Source of the DNA: Paragordius varius
Lineage: Eukaryota > Nematomorpha
Reading direction: 5' to 3'
Length of the DNA: 64,000 nucleotides
Assembly (NCBI GenBank): GCA_964247055.1
Contig: OZ176054.1
Span: 8,246,001-8,310,000, forward strand
Below the pieces are notes generated by a model. That model saw only the letters and a program-made list of their open reading frames with translations. It was not told where the DNA came from and ran no database searches. Position 1 is the stretch's first letter. Every line of letters begins with the position of its first letter. Both the position numbers and the translations under genes were made by a program. Below, piece by piece: positions 23,826 through 47,085 of this stretch.

Positions 23826-24676
23826 AGGTAAAACAATAGGTGTATTGCTCAAAGATCAAAATATTCCTGCCCTTATAATCAACCATTCTTTTACTCATTT
23901 GTCCAAAATCGACGAATACATTAAGGTATATATTTCGATTTCATTATTATGCCACCAATTTTTTACATAACATATTTTATTTAGTTTCAATAATATTAGA
24001 ATATTTGGCTATTAGATCATTTATTCCTTAATTGAATGTTATTTAAAGTCATAGAGATAAGACGGAGAACAAATTCAAAAGACAACCATACTTTTACCTT
24101 ATTTTTCCCTTATACAATTGTAAAATAACCACTTGATTGTTATAAATTACATTGCTATTTTTTGAGTTTAAAACAATGAGTGAGCTATATTTAAAAATTA
24201 AAGTTCAAAAGTATGGTTGTTTTTGACAAAATATTTTTTTTATATATTACGTTTTGTCAGTATAAAACTTGTTTAAATTTCAATATTTGTTGACCAACCA
24301 ACTGCTTTGCAATTTACTTTTTGTATATGTTTAATAGGGGTTATTAGCGATTAAACCACATCGCATTACACATCATGGTATAATTCAAGTCCATCATACC
24401 CCTGCAAACGGACATAGATTATCTCCCAATGGTCTGGCATTAACTTACCTAATCTCTATTTCCTATGTAAAAGATCAATTTCCCGACGACCCCCTCGTAA
24501 TCAATAATATGGAGAACATTGCTAAATCAATTGTTAGCAATTCTGCTGCTGAATATCATATTGGGGACCCGTTTGTGGAAAAATGTGATTTTACCATCAA
24601 AAAATTTGTTAATCATTTTATAAAAAAATCGGCGTGCGTTCCATTAACGTTTAACGCGTTAAAAATTCCTTATTAA
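23826..24676 (+). pseudogene. Spare copy of the last two NUDT18 exons
   Basis: Exon 6' is 23826-23925 and exon 7' is 24338-24676. Both keep acceptor AG, donor GT and an uninterrupted frame to TAA. Differences from the functional copy are mostly single substitutions (for example IEPH to IKPH, HHGV to HHGI) and one in-frame codon loss in an Asp run. There are no upstream exons, so it can only be used by skipping from NUDT18 exon 5 over the first copy. The intact frame suggests either a recent duplication or occasional alternative use. Confidence 0.7.
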
Positions 24677-25314
24677 TAAATACAATAGATAAAATATATC
24701 ATATTTATTTATTAAGTTACGCTTTTAGAGATTAAGTTGTTGATTTTTTATGAAAGTTTTGTTGGGAACTTTTTAAGTGTTTCTTATTTTTAATTTGAGC
24801 GAATAAACGATGATAATATTTTGAAAGAGATTCAGAATTATAAATTAGATTTAAAAGCTCTAACAGGTCGTTCCTTTAATACACGGCACACAGCGATCAC
24901 AAAAGATCTAAAAAACGCAATATTTATGTTAAAGACGGTTACAACCGCAAAATATGGAAGAAATAGTTATATCAGACACTCGCTATTAAGTACCCTGATT
25001 AAGGTTTAAAATTAAATGTAGATTTGCGCGGTTTGATCTATTAAAACAATTTTAAACCACCTATATTTAAACATTTTCTCTATATTATATCGTAAAATCT
25101 AGTTTTGTAATTTTCAGATGGAACCAAAGGTTATTTACCCCAAAAAACAATATAACTTTAGGTATAAAAAGACCAGAGTAAAAAGGAGCTTTATATAATA
25201 TATATATATCGTTTCAAAACACTTTTCCGTTCTTTTTAGAAAAAATTGATAAAATATCATATTTATTTTCATTTTACAACAATTAATTATGTCGCATAAT
25301 AATATTCATACACC

Positions 25315-25345
<31 letters not shown>

Positions 25346-25944
25346 AACAACCGCCGTAAATATGTATTCAGTTGAAAATTTATAATGATATAAAATGGAT
25401 TATTCACGGGGTAGGGGTACGATAATACACTATATAAGTTTTATGACTATAATTTACATTGATATCTATTTTCAATGAAATTTTTACATAAATATTTAAA
25501 ATAAATATATTTATCAATAAAAATAATAAAATTAATCATGTACCTTTAATTTAAATTTAAATGGAAAAAATTGAATGTGTGAATAAAATAGTTCTAACTA
25601 AAGTATGCACACACAGACACATCTCTTAAAGAACTAATGATACTTTAATAAAATATATTTTATAAAAATTGAATTATATACTACTTTATTAATTGGAATT
25701 TATATTCTGTTTACTTTTAATAAATTGTATAATTCAATAAATTGCACCATTACATTCTCCAAATGGCTGGTAGTACTAAAAATGTTAGAATACTTTCTTG
25801 TTTAAAAACTATTATTGTTGTTGTTTAAATATCCCTGTAAATTTTAAATATTTTTCAAACTGTTGGAATTCAATTCTTTTATAGTACTGGTTTTGTGTCG
25901 TGTTTAAGATTTTAGAATCGGCATATGAAGTGATAAAATAATGA

Positions 25945-37237
<11,293 letters not shown>

Positions 37238-38225
37238 ATCAATTTGATTTTGGGGATTGTGGAGTTAGTTGATGTTGATTTAGGTTTATGGGTGGTTAAT
37301 TATCTCATAGCAACAAACATTTAAACAGTATTTTATTAAAGCAACCTTAAAATACTATTTGAGATAGGATAGATAAAATTATTGTACGGTAAAATGATTA
37401 CAGGAATGACAATCTATGTTAATACACGAAAAGGTATTAGCATGGACAGGTTATGAGATGCGACAAATCAATTCTTAGATTGGAGTAAAATTTAAACGCA
37501 ATTAATGGAGGGTATGTTTAACATTCATACACAAAAAGATAGGGTAATGTTTATTTTTTTCTCACTTTGTAAATAAATATATAACAAGATAAAATTGTAA
37601 ACAAATTTCGCTTTTTTTATTACATATATTTCTTTGTTTTCGTATTTAGCGTGTGAAGATTATTATTTTTACGATTTATATTCTTTTTGCTATAGGGCTA
37701 ATTGTCAAAAAATATTTAAAATATTTTTCTGAAATTTATATATGATGGCCAAACAGGTTGGGTTTATATTTGAAATAAATAACATTTAAATGCTATTTTT
37801 TTTTCGCAAATTAATATCAGTTGCAACATGCTAAAAGAAACGATAAAATCAAGTTGATTTTTTAACGATCGAAGCGGACGACTTTAGCTAAAGAAAATAA
37901 ATTTTTGCCCCTATTTTTATTTACATTAAAACTTGGAAAGTGGACTCAACGGATAATAAAAACTTAGTATCGGGATATTTTTCGCACATTAATTTTAATT
38001 TTTTTTAGGAAAATTAGGGATGTTGCGCTATTAATAATAAATAGGAATATTAAGGAGCTAAATGCGGATTTGTTATTACGAATTGCGAGATTTTTATAGT
38101 GAAAATCAAATGACGCAATTTTTTTTTGGAATGGACCGCTAGTTTTTTCAAAATCTCCAAATTGAGTAAAAGCCAAAAATTTAGGATAATTAAAAAAAGA
38201 TTTATTTTAAATTTTATTATATTTT
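37238..38225. other. A+T-rich stretch upstream of the PKA gene
   Basis: It should contain the promoter for first exon c. The open frame at 37964-38176 (minus) shows no recognisable domain. It ends at an (AT)n microsatellite at about 38230-38265. Confidence 0.4.
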
Positions 38226-38228
38226 ATC

Positions 38229-38266
<38 letters not shown>

Positions 38267-38339
38267 CTTGGATCGAAGTCAATTATTCGCTATTTTGTAT
38301 TCGCCAGCTTAAACGGTTAGATGTAAGGGATAATTACTG

Positions 38340-38690
38340 TTAATTTGTTAGAGGTTTCTTTAGTCAAATTATCGATCCAACCCGTTTTACACCTGCCGCG
38401 TTTTCTGAAACCTTCAATTTTTCCTGAGCGGGTACTCCAACTTTTTGGCTTTAGAGATATGTCCAAAATAAAAAAGATCCATTTTTAGGCATGAGACGCA
38501 TAGTCATACGTCGGGTTTAATTTTGTCAAGAATATCGATGTTTTTGATGTTATCTTCCAGTGATTTGGGGAAATTTTCTCCAATACCACATTTCGAAAGC
38601 ATTGTTATATATTTCATCTCCTTTTAATGTCCAATTCTCTGCGGCGTAAAACATGCTTGGGAGGAACAGAGATTCGAGGACACTTAATAT
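38340..38690 (-). pseudogene. LINE (non-LTR retrotransposon) C-terminal remnant 1
   Basis: Read on the minus strand in shifting frames, the order is LFLPSMFYAAENWTLKGDE, NAFEMWYWRK, then NIDILDKIKPDV, LKMDLFYFGHISKAKK and GKIEGFRKRGRCKTGWIDNL. This is the typical tail of RTE/Jockey-like LINE polymerases (YG.E.WTL, AFEMW..RR, K..FGHI.R, GKIEG.RGRGR....W.DN). Stops and frame changes show it is dead. No 5' part is present. Confidence 0.75.
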
Positions 38691-38784
38691 TGGTTTTAAG
38701 TTTACTTTCATTTGATGACCATAACTTGTTATATTTTATTATATTTGCTTTCCCTATTGCTATTTTACTGAAGATAAGACTACC

Positions 38785-38830
38785 TAAATCAGTGGCATTC
38801 AAACTGCGGCCCCAAAAGTTTTTACTGAAT
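38785..38830. mobile_element. Possible solo hAT terminal repeat
   Basis: AGTGGCATTCAAACTGCGGC at about 38791 resembles the CAGTGG(C/T)..TCAAACT...GGCC ends common among hAT elements. No matching second end or target duplication is visible nearby, so this is only a suggestion. Confidence 0.3.
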
Positions 38831-39056
38831 TATTTAAATTTTTGTATTTATTTTCATTAGAAATATTAAATGTGTCATATAGCTATGAAGTTTTCTACAA
38901 ATTTTTTTGGTTACTACTGGTCAGGATAAATGTATATTGGGTTAGAGCAATTAGAATATCCATGAATGTAAGGTATTTTATAGATTTTGTGAATTTTTAA
39001 TGGTTGGACCAATTGGCTTGGTATTATATATAAGATTCTTGAGGTTGGTTGTCAAG

Positions 39057-39445
39057 CAGTGGCGTACCGAGCATTTGCGGCGCCCGGGGCATACTTTTAT
39101 GGCGCCCCTCCCCCCTTTTTTTAAAAGCCGATAAAACAATTTAGTAAAAAAATACAAACGTTGTAACCTAAACACCATAGATAAGACAGCACAGTCATAT
39201 ATATTTTAAATCTATAAAATATATATATATTTATATGATACTAAATTTATTCAAAGGTACTAATTAGGTGAATAATAGAGTATATATTATAGGGATTATT
39301 ACCTAAATTGCTGAAAAATCTCATTTGAAAGTTCTTATTATTTTTGCATAATTAAAATTTAATTTTAAAAAATCATTTAGGCGCCCCTAAATAACGGCGC
39401 CCGGGGCACGATGCACCCCCTTGCCCCCCCATCGGTACGCCCCTG
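39057..39445 (+). mobile_element. hAT-type MITE with CAGTGGCGTACC ends
   Basis: A 389-bp element has left end CAGTGGCGTACCGAGC and right end ATCGGTACGCCCCTG, flanked by a perfect 8-bp duplication TTGTCAAG (39049-39056, 39446-39453). Sub-terminal GGCGCCCGGGGC occurs at both ends in opposite orientation. The G+C-rich termini enclose an A+T-rich middle. The 8-bp duplication and CAGTGG ends identify hAT. It is non-autonomous. Confidence 0.88.
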
Positions 39446-39453
39446 TTGTCAAG

Positions 39454-41390
39454 TGGATTTAATAAGAATATGGTGTCGTTTGCGTAGTGCAGTTAATAAC
39501 GTGAAATTATCAGTTTACTTGTCTCAATATATAAATATAATATTTTTGGAAAAATAAGAGTGATAAAATTTAATTAAAGTGATTTTTATACCTCTTTTAT
39601 TAATAACACTAGACAACAAATTTTTCTGCCACTCGAGTTTTTTGCATTTTTTGATACTTAATATCATTTTAACAGTAAATCTGAAATAAAAATTATAACT
39701 CGTTGGAAGAATTTTGTATAATTTGATTTTTTAGATTATGCGCCCTCTTTATCAAAATTTTACTAAAAAATGTTTTTCTTTGAAAATATACAAGTAATGC
39801 CCATTTGTAATATATCATTCGAAAGAGTATTAAAAACTCTATAATATGTATACTAATATGTATTACATCGACAGTTAATATTGGACACAAAGAGCGACAA
39901 ACGCGCGAAGCGAGAGCATTTTTTTTAATTATTATATTTATAAAACTAATGGATGAAAATAGCTCAAACTTTGTTTAGATGGAGATGAATGTCCAAAAAA
40001 GATAACACAAGAAAGTTTTTTTTGATTAAAACATTTTTTATTGCTTTTATGTCACTCAAAACAGCCATTTTTAAGTTTTTTGTTTTTTAAAAATTACCAT
40101 CTCATCATTATTAATTTATTTTCTTTACAAGGCTGATAATTTCGAAAATTTAAAGATAAAAACAAAGTTTAAGGTATTTTTGATCTTTTATAGCCATTAT
40201 GTAATAAATTTACAGTTATAACTATGCATTTTAGTATCCACTAGGTAAAATATTTATGATAATAATAATTTTTATTAAAAAAGCAAACCAAAAGCTTTTC
40301 CAAACATTTTTTTTAATTAAATACTAATATAACCCTAATAATTATATTAAAATAATTTATATGATTTTCAAATTAGTTTGTCTGTGAAAATTCTTGACTT
40401 ATTTAAGGATAAAAATTTCGACCATTTAAATCCAAATAACTTTTACATCCGATTGATTTAAATGACTTACCTCCATTTAAAAGATGCAGTTTTTTGAGCT
40501 CTTTCGAATGATATAAAATACATGGCTTCATATCTAAAACTTTAAATTTTTGAAATTTCGAGTTTAATGTTATATCGGGGCCAAAAATTATCGATAAACT
40601 CTAATATATAAAAAATTCTTCCATGTAAGACCAATTTTCTTTTCAGATATACTAATTATGTACTTTAATGAAATAAATTTTAAATTTACAAGAATGGCAG
40701 TTAAAAAAAGTTAAAATTTGTTGTCTAGTGTAATTTAACCATCTAATATTAACATTAGCAAAAAACTCGGTTAAGATGTTTCGCGTTTCTATAATGATGA
40801 AGAAACAAATACTAAATTGATTGAAACTTTTAAAATTTAAAAAAATCAATGTTTTAGAACCCGACATGTTCTTGATTATTACAGGATTGCCACATGACTT
40901 CACGGTCTACATTCTCATCTCAAAAAATCATGCGGGTCGATTTAAAAAATACATGAGCATATATTAAAAACATAAGATTGATTGATATACACAATATAGC
41001 TACTATTTGTTTGATCGATTATGCTTTTTGCAAACATATACCGAACCGATAGTAATTAATTACTAGAGGAAATGTGGTATATAAATATTTAGCCTAATAA
41101 TTACCCTGTATCTAACAATCATAGAGTTTATAAAATTTGAGCCGAATATTAATATCTAAAAATGAATCTTAAATGTTAAGAATGATAATAATTTTAGCAT
41201 TAATTTAAACTAAGTAGAATTTGAAATTTGAAATTTTTGCGAGCAGAACAGTTTTGGGACAGAATGTGGAAGGATATTCCTGTTTTAAAAAATTAGATTG
41301 CTAATTTTATTGTAGCCAATTTAATTAGATATACATTTTTAAATTAGGTATAACGGGCGGAATCCTAATGGACGGTTCGGTGAAACGCAT
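39454..41390. other. A+T-rich non-coding stretch
   Basis: No protein similarity seen in any frame. The open frames near 39.7-39.9 kb and 40.65-40.9 kb are low complexity. AACAAA(A/T)TTT...TAGTGT motifs occur at 39.61 and 40.71 kb (CTAGACAACAAATTTTTCTG; TTTGTTGTCTAGTGTAATTT) facing each other. They may be ends of an unrecognised element of about 1.1 kb. Confidence 0.35.
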
Positions 41391-41394
41391 AACT

Positions 41395-42379
41395 CTGAGG
41401 GAAATCAATTTTATTTAAAAATATTGTCTATAGGCTTCTACACATTTCTCCGATATGTCAGGAAATATGAATGCCGTGCCAGAAAAACTGATTGTTTTTT
41501 GTGGAAATCCATTCGTCAATTCATTTTCCTGCGTCTTGGAAATTGTTGAAGTGTTGCTTTGCGAGCATATGCCTATTGATGCGAAGAGGTTATAATCAGG
41601 TGGCGCTAAATCAGTATATTATGGCTGATGCGGAAACATTTTAAACAAAACGTTTAAGTGTCTTTTACCGGTTTTGCTGTTTGAGGCGAATCATTTCAGT
41701 CGTTTTTCGAATAATGTAAGGGTTTTCATTAATTATTTGTTGGCGATAGCGCTATTATTAAAGTTTTCACCGGGTATCAAATGTTTATAATGCTTAATGT
41801 CGATCTGGATCCAACCGATACATATATATAACCTTTTCTTTGAATTGACAAAATAAAGCCACTTCTCCGTCGCAATTTTATGGAGAAATAGTTCTTTTTC
41901 GTGACATTGATCTAGGGTTACATACAGTTTGCGATTCTCGATTCAACTTTTATTTAAATTGTGTTTGACCCATTTACGGATTTTATTTTCGTTGCTCGTA
42001 GAGGTTTAGTGATTGTTTTTTTGTAATGAATGTTATGCTTCAACCCATGTTTTAGCTCTTTCATATCTTCGCAGTTGTTGGCCCTGATCCCTTTACCATT
42101 ATCAACTATTGAGTTTTTAAAATTATGCTTACATCTTTTAATCGATGGCGCATGTACGTCATATGTTCCAGTCAAAATACTTTTCAATAGCCATTTTCTT
42201 CTGATGCAATAAGAAAAGCAATGTGTCCCGCATATGTCTTTTTCAGGCACAAAGTGTGTTTGTAATTTAATGACAGATAAACAAAATGGCGTCTGTGTCA
42301 AATTAAGCTGATTACTTTTTGTTGTGGTCTTCTCTGAGTTAAACCGGTAATTATTAATGAGCATATGTAGTATATCCAA
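41395..42379 (-). pseudogene. Mariner-family transposase pseudogene
   Basis: Read on the minus strand with frame changes. The N-terminal helix-turn-helix region has IRRKWLLKSILTGTYDVHAP, then SIKRCKHNF, similar to the mariner YGDSAPSIST.KKWF segment. The middle part (about 41750-41900) reads IATEKWLYFVNSKKR and LYICIGWIQ...HLIPGE, matching (V)TGDEKW.......LCIWWD...LLKPGE. The C-terminal part has TDLAPPDYNLF, matching SPDLAPSDYHLF. The TGDE catalytic motif is degraded and stops are frequent, so the copy is dead. Terminal repeats were not identified. Confidence 0.7.
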
Positions 42380-43029
42380 AAATCCGTTTTCGAAGAAAAT
42401 AACTAGGTAAAAAGTGGAAGCTTAACATAGTTATTAGGACGGTGGAAACCGAAATCGGGTTAGTTTCTAAAAATTAAAAATGAACCCGGGGCGGTCGTAA
42501 CATTTTAAGGATGATGGTTTAAGCATGTGTAACCGGAACCAGTTTGGCTCATTTAAAATGTAGTGGTTACAAAACCGGTTTTTGATATTTTAACTGGTTC
42601 TTTTTTTCATACAATAATTTTCGACGTAGATTCTTATTAATAAAATCATATCAACTATTTTAAAATTTTGGAAATATAATTTTTAAATGGCTGATGAAAG
42701 TACAAAGGTAATGAAGTATATTTCCATTTCCATTTTTTTAAGAAAATATAAGCGATTCTGTAGTCATACTATTTCAATCTAAAAAGCTTCGTTAGTTTCT
42801 GAAACCTAATCTAACTATATACTTATGTTGCTCGCACAGCCATTATAATAGTAGCCAATTATAAACACTGTGAATAGTTTCCTGAAATTTCCAAAATGTC
42901 GTATATATAAGAAGAAATAAAAAGTATTAGTTATATGTGATTATATTTACCATTAGTGACATGGGTTTATGAACCATAATGTATAAATGATACATGTATC
43001 TCTTAACCCATATTAGTCAATATAATCAA
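42380..43029. other. Non-coding stretch
   Basis: A slightly less A+T-rich part (42.42-42.61 kb) contains ACCGG, AACCGG and CGGTTT motifs (CCGAAATCGGGTTAG, GTAACCGGAACCAGTT, ACAAAACCGGTTTTTG) that suggest transposon termini or a diverged repeat. A similar patch with AACCGGTTC-like motifs is at 47.51-47.57 kb and near 51.1 kb. No gene seen. Confidence 0.35.
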
Positions 43030-43400
43030 GAGTGTGACATGTCATCAAGTTAATTTGATTTTACCACTTTAGTTTCATACTAATTTATTGTTCTTTTGAT
43101 TTATATAGCATTGCATGTAAACTCTAGGGTCAATAGTTTTCTATGCCAACAAGCCCGAAATTAATATGTGATTACTATTGATAAGAGATGTTCACATATC
43201 ATCTGCATTTTAATTAAAATATTTTCTGTATATATTCATTTAAAAAATTGATCTAGTTATGAATATCATATCAACTGACAGATATTTGTAATATCTTGGT
43301 TGATTGATGTATTTGAAAAATATTACTAATTCATTTATTTATTTATGTTTGTTTTTTTCAGACATTTACCATTAACTAGATGGCCCTTAATTGCCGCTGC
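43030..43400 (+). repeat. Inverted repeat, left arm
   Basis: Shared in opposite orientation with 46160-46560. Matching blocks include CCAACAAGCCCGAAA, GTGATTACTATTGAT, TTCACATATCATCTGC, TAGTTATGAAT, ATATCAACTGACAGATATTT and ACTAGATGGCCC / ATTAGATGGCCT. The two arms enclose about 2.8 kb that contains a tRNA-like fragment and a tandem repeat array. They could be long terminal inverted repeats of one large element or two facing copies of a repeat. Confidence 0.7.
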
Positions 43401-43457
43401 GTATTTTATTTAAAATTGTTGCACATAAATGTTAGCCAATTCACATTATAGTCGGCC

Positions 43458-43504
43458 ACACGGTCGAATTAGTATACTGATTGGTAGAATCCTGGCTTTC
43501 AAAA
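43458..43504 (+). other. tRNA-Glu-like 5' half (SINE head or tRNA fragment)
   Basis: CACGGTCGAATTAGTATACTG followed by GGTAGAATCCTGGCTTTCA resembles the D-arm and anticodon-arm half of tRNA-Glu, with TTC in the anticodon position. The sequence then runs into A+T-rich DNA with no T-arm or acceptor complement, so it is not a functional tRNA gene. It may be the head of a tRNA-derived SINE or a processed tRNA fragment. It sits inside the region bounded by the inverted repeats. Confidence 0.35.
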
Positions 43505-44084
43505 TTATTTAAGAGTACACATATAAAGAATGGCTGACAAGCCAACTAACCTGCACTTTATGAATAATATTTTTATATGATTGATGATTAATTTCTGTGA
43601 TTATAGTAATTTATGTTGATGTATTTTTACGATTATATATAATGATCAATAATATTATGAGAAATATAATGTACAAAAGGTATTTTTCATCCTTTTAGCT
43701 TAACATCATTTATAAAAAATAATTAAATATTTTTGACATCTCTTATTCAAAATATATGTGTGCGGTTTTTATATTTTTAATTTGTGTTTTTTTGTTTATA
43801 TTAATTAATTATTTAATATTTTTGACATATCTATATATACAGGTAAGATTATGTTACTTTGCGGTTTTATGTTTGAAATTTTAATTACAAAAATATTTAC
43901 ACTATATTTACACTGCCACATGTCACTAATATTAATATATAAAGTTTTAATTTGTTTACATTATACATCATATTCACAACTCTGAATTTATTTTCTTTTT
44001 ATACACCAAAAATACTAAATCGATTCATAAGCCATCTTTTAAATGTACTCTTAAGGATGAACAACTATTGAAATAATCTAAATG

Positions 44085-45340
44085 AAAAGTGGTGGCTTTG
44101 TGATCTGTTTCAGAACCGGTAGACCCATTCAAATCCAAATATCGAATATATATAATCATTAATGAATGCCCTGACAATAGCTTCGCCCTTTTTTGAATTA
44201 GGCCCCAGTTCGGGCCCACCTCGTGTAAAAAACAGGTTTTATAATCGTGTCTTTGAGACAATTTTCCCGGAGAACGTGTTAGACCATTCAATTTCAAATA
44301 GGATTATTGTTAACATACTTTCGATTGCGCCGAACATAGTCGGCTCTCATTTTTAATTTAGGCCCTCTTTTTACCCGCTACCCCTGTAATTAAATCTATT
44401 TTTCGCCAAAGGTATGAGACCGTAAAAATTCAATAAGGTCACGTATTCCCTGTTAAAGGGCAAAAATTTTAGTCAAGCGTTTATTTGATGATAGCTGCTG
44501 AGTAAGGAGCTACCCGCGAAAAAGTGACCCGTCATATCGAAATAACGTGCTTTTGGAGCTAAGTTTCAGAAAACCTATCAGGCCATATGAGTTCAATAGC
44601 TGCTTAAAGTATTACCCGTAAAAAATTTAGATCGTGCGGTTTTTTAAAATTAGCCGTTAATTAGGCCCTTCACGCCCTGAAAAATGCGCCACTATAGAAG
44701 GATATTTTAATTTTGAGTTTTTCCAAAAACTAATAAGAGCATATATAATCAATCATGATTCCAGGTATTCTCCGTATAAAGGGAAAAATTTTAATCAAGC
44801 GCTTTTTTTGCATTAGCCTCTGGGAAGGGAGCTACCCGCCAAAAACTGCGTCACTATATAGAAATTACGTTGTTTTGGAAATATTTTTAAAAAAAACTTA
44901 TGCCAGATGATCTCATTTAAAGTTCGAATACCCGTAATTAGGTAAAAATTAAGGTCAGGCCTTTTTTTATCATCCGTTAATTTGGGGCCTTTATGACCTA
45001 ATACGCCATCATATAACGATTATTTAGTGATGTATTTTTTCGGATAATCCATGAGACGATGGTCTCAGCGCTTTTTCCATATGGGCCTATGGATAGGGGC
45101 TACCGGTTTAATACTGGCCATACAAAAGTGGCGTGGCTTTGGACATAATTTTCAAAAAACATAAGAAGCCATACGAGCGCAATAAAGGCTTTAAATATTA
45201 CGCATAAAAAGGTAAAAATTATAGTATAGCGGTTTTTTCCGTTAGCCGTCAATTTGGGGCCTTTACACCAGTAAACTGTTTCGAAATAATCCACATATAT
45301 CCTTTTTTTAAATAGCCCCCCTAGAATTCCGTAGGACTTC
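44085..45340 (+). repeat. Degenerate tandem array, ~320-bp period
   Basis: Blocks recur: GGCAAAAATTTTAGTCAAGCG at 44458 and GGGAAAAATTTTAATCAAGCG at 44780 (offset ~320), with further GGTAAAAATTA...GTC/TA-GCGG blocks near 44941 and 45210. Each is followed by TTAGCCGTTAATT-GGGCC-like sequence, then GGGAGCTACCCGCCAAAAACTG-like and AAACCTATCAGGCCATATGAG-like segments. It is richer in G+C than its surroundings. A dispersed copy lies at 50230-51000. The open frames here (44025-44297 minus, 44162-44356 plus, 45100-45360 minus) do not hold in the other copy, so it is not coding. Confidence 0.7.
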
Positions 45341-46159
45341 CTCGGGCTACGTAGCAGCACGAGATTTACGCTAGTTAATAAATATAAATTAATTTTAAAT
45401 GCGGAATTGTAAATGTATAATTATGAAATATATTTAAATTCATAATAAAATGTTGGAAACATTTATTTATATGAAAAATATATTTTATAATGAAATTCGT
45501 CATAAATATTGGTTAAGAGAAATGTATATTAAAGCATATAGAGACACAGATAGGGATAAAATAGTTGGTTATAAAACGCTAATAGTATATCTTAGGCCCA
45601 TAAGTTTTTGAATTTAGGTTTTTATCAAAAAATTTTTTATAATATTTTGATTAGTTAAAAAATCTAAAATGAGTATAATGCAAAAGGTACTTTTAAAGTG
45701 TTAAATTTCGAAAAAAAAATAATAATATCAAACTATTCATATCCAAATCAAAAATATCTAAACCAGGTATACTAAATTTTCAATATTTCATCAAATAGTG
45801 TAATATAAATAAATATGCCTCTAAATTATATTAAGTTGCATATTGCCCTTGAAAGAAAAAAAATACCCTTTAAAAAAAAGTAATTTCTCCATTATATAAA
45901 TGTTATTTGTTTAAAACGTAAAGTGGCAAACTGGTAAAGCATACAACGATTTCACTATGAATTTTCTTTTTCTAAAAATTTTTCACCAATGAAGGCAAAC
46001 GATTTATTTGTCATGGTATTAGTATCAAAGTTTTTGAAAATAAAATTTTGTTTTATTCTCAATTTACCTTCATTATTGTAAGAAATTTTGGGTGTTTTTT
46101 TAGTGGAACACAAAAAAAATTCGTAGTGAAAACTAAACGATTGACATATAATAAATAAT

Positions 46160-46560
46160 TATTAAACAAGTATAGGCCATCTAATTAATGGTAGATGTAA
46201 TCACTTAGAATTTATAGAGTTTTTTGGTCACATTACAGGAATAAATAACGAATTTTCAAATACAGCAACCAACTAACATATTACAAATATCTGTCAGTTG
46301 ATATGATTCATAACTATAGCATTTTTTTCAAATATATATAACCAGAAAATATCTTAACTGGAACGCAGATGATATGTGAACAGCTCATCAATAGTAATCA
46401 TTTACAAGTTTCGGGCTTGTTAGCTTCAATATTACATAATTATTTATATTGAAAGTTAACATGTAATTCTGCTATCCAAATGAAGAAATAAATAATCTAA
46501 TATTAAACTTAGGTTGTGTACAATCAAACTAAATTGATGATATGTCGAAATACGATCTTT
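46160..46560 (-). repeat. Inverted repeat, right arm
   Basis: Reverse-complement counterpart of 43030-43400. It includes ATATCTGTCAGTTGATATGA, GCAGATGATATGTGAA, ATCAATAGTAATCA and TTTCGGGCTTGTT. It is diverged by scattered substitutions and indels, indicating age. Confidence 0.7.
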
Positions 46561-46749
46561 GGTGTTAGACCTTAGATTAGTGGTACTCGCCAAAAAGTTT
46601 GACCGACTAAATAAAATATTTTTGCCTCATTGGCCGTGCTTTATAATACCACTAAATATTGCATAGCTTTATGACATATAAGCACATATTTATACTTTAA
46701 ATGACCAAAACTTTTTGTAAATAAGCCATCTGTTGTTGTCTTTACTTGT

Positions 46750-47085
46750 AGTAGGTTACATTAGCTATTTTATAAAAAAACTTCCTCCACTCGGTTCTGT
46801 CGTAGGCTTTTTGAGATAGTTTTTGCAGTGACATTTTGGAAAGTGATAAGATTTCGGCTATTCAACAAATACGTCTTCGTCATCTTCCTCTCTTGCCATT
46901 TACTTTTCCTAACATAATATCCTTTTCCCAAGAACGTCCTCGAATAATGTGTCCGTAGTAACCGAATTTTCGTTTTATTATTTTACCCCGAAGCGTTGTT
47001 TGTGCGTTGATTTTGTTTATTTACGATGTCGATGTTCTTTATTTTGTCCTTCCGTGTTATACCAAGTATTTTCTCCAATTGAAAA
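46750..47085 (-). pseudogene. LINE C-terminal remnant 2
   Basis: The minus strand reads LEKILGITRKDKIKNIDIV, then KRKFGYYGHIIRGRSWEKDI, MLGKVNGKRGR, and SKMSLQKLSQKAYDRTEWRK. This is the conserved tail of RTE/Jockey-like LINE proteins (KR.L.Y.GHI.R....EK..M.GKV.GKRGRGR...W......MS..E....A.DR..WR). At least two in-frame stops (after KRGR and RICW-like residues) show it is dead. Confidence 0.8.

Noticed and set aside
43458-43530. Functional tRNA-Glu gene
   Set aside because: Only the 5' half is recognisable; no T-arm or acceptor stem complement follows.
44025-44356. Overlapping frames on both strands, and the similar frame at 50222-50458 (minus)
   Set aside because: The homologous repeat copies shift frame relative to each other, so the repeat is not protein-coding.
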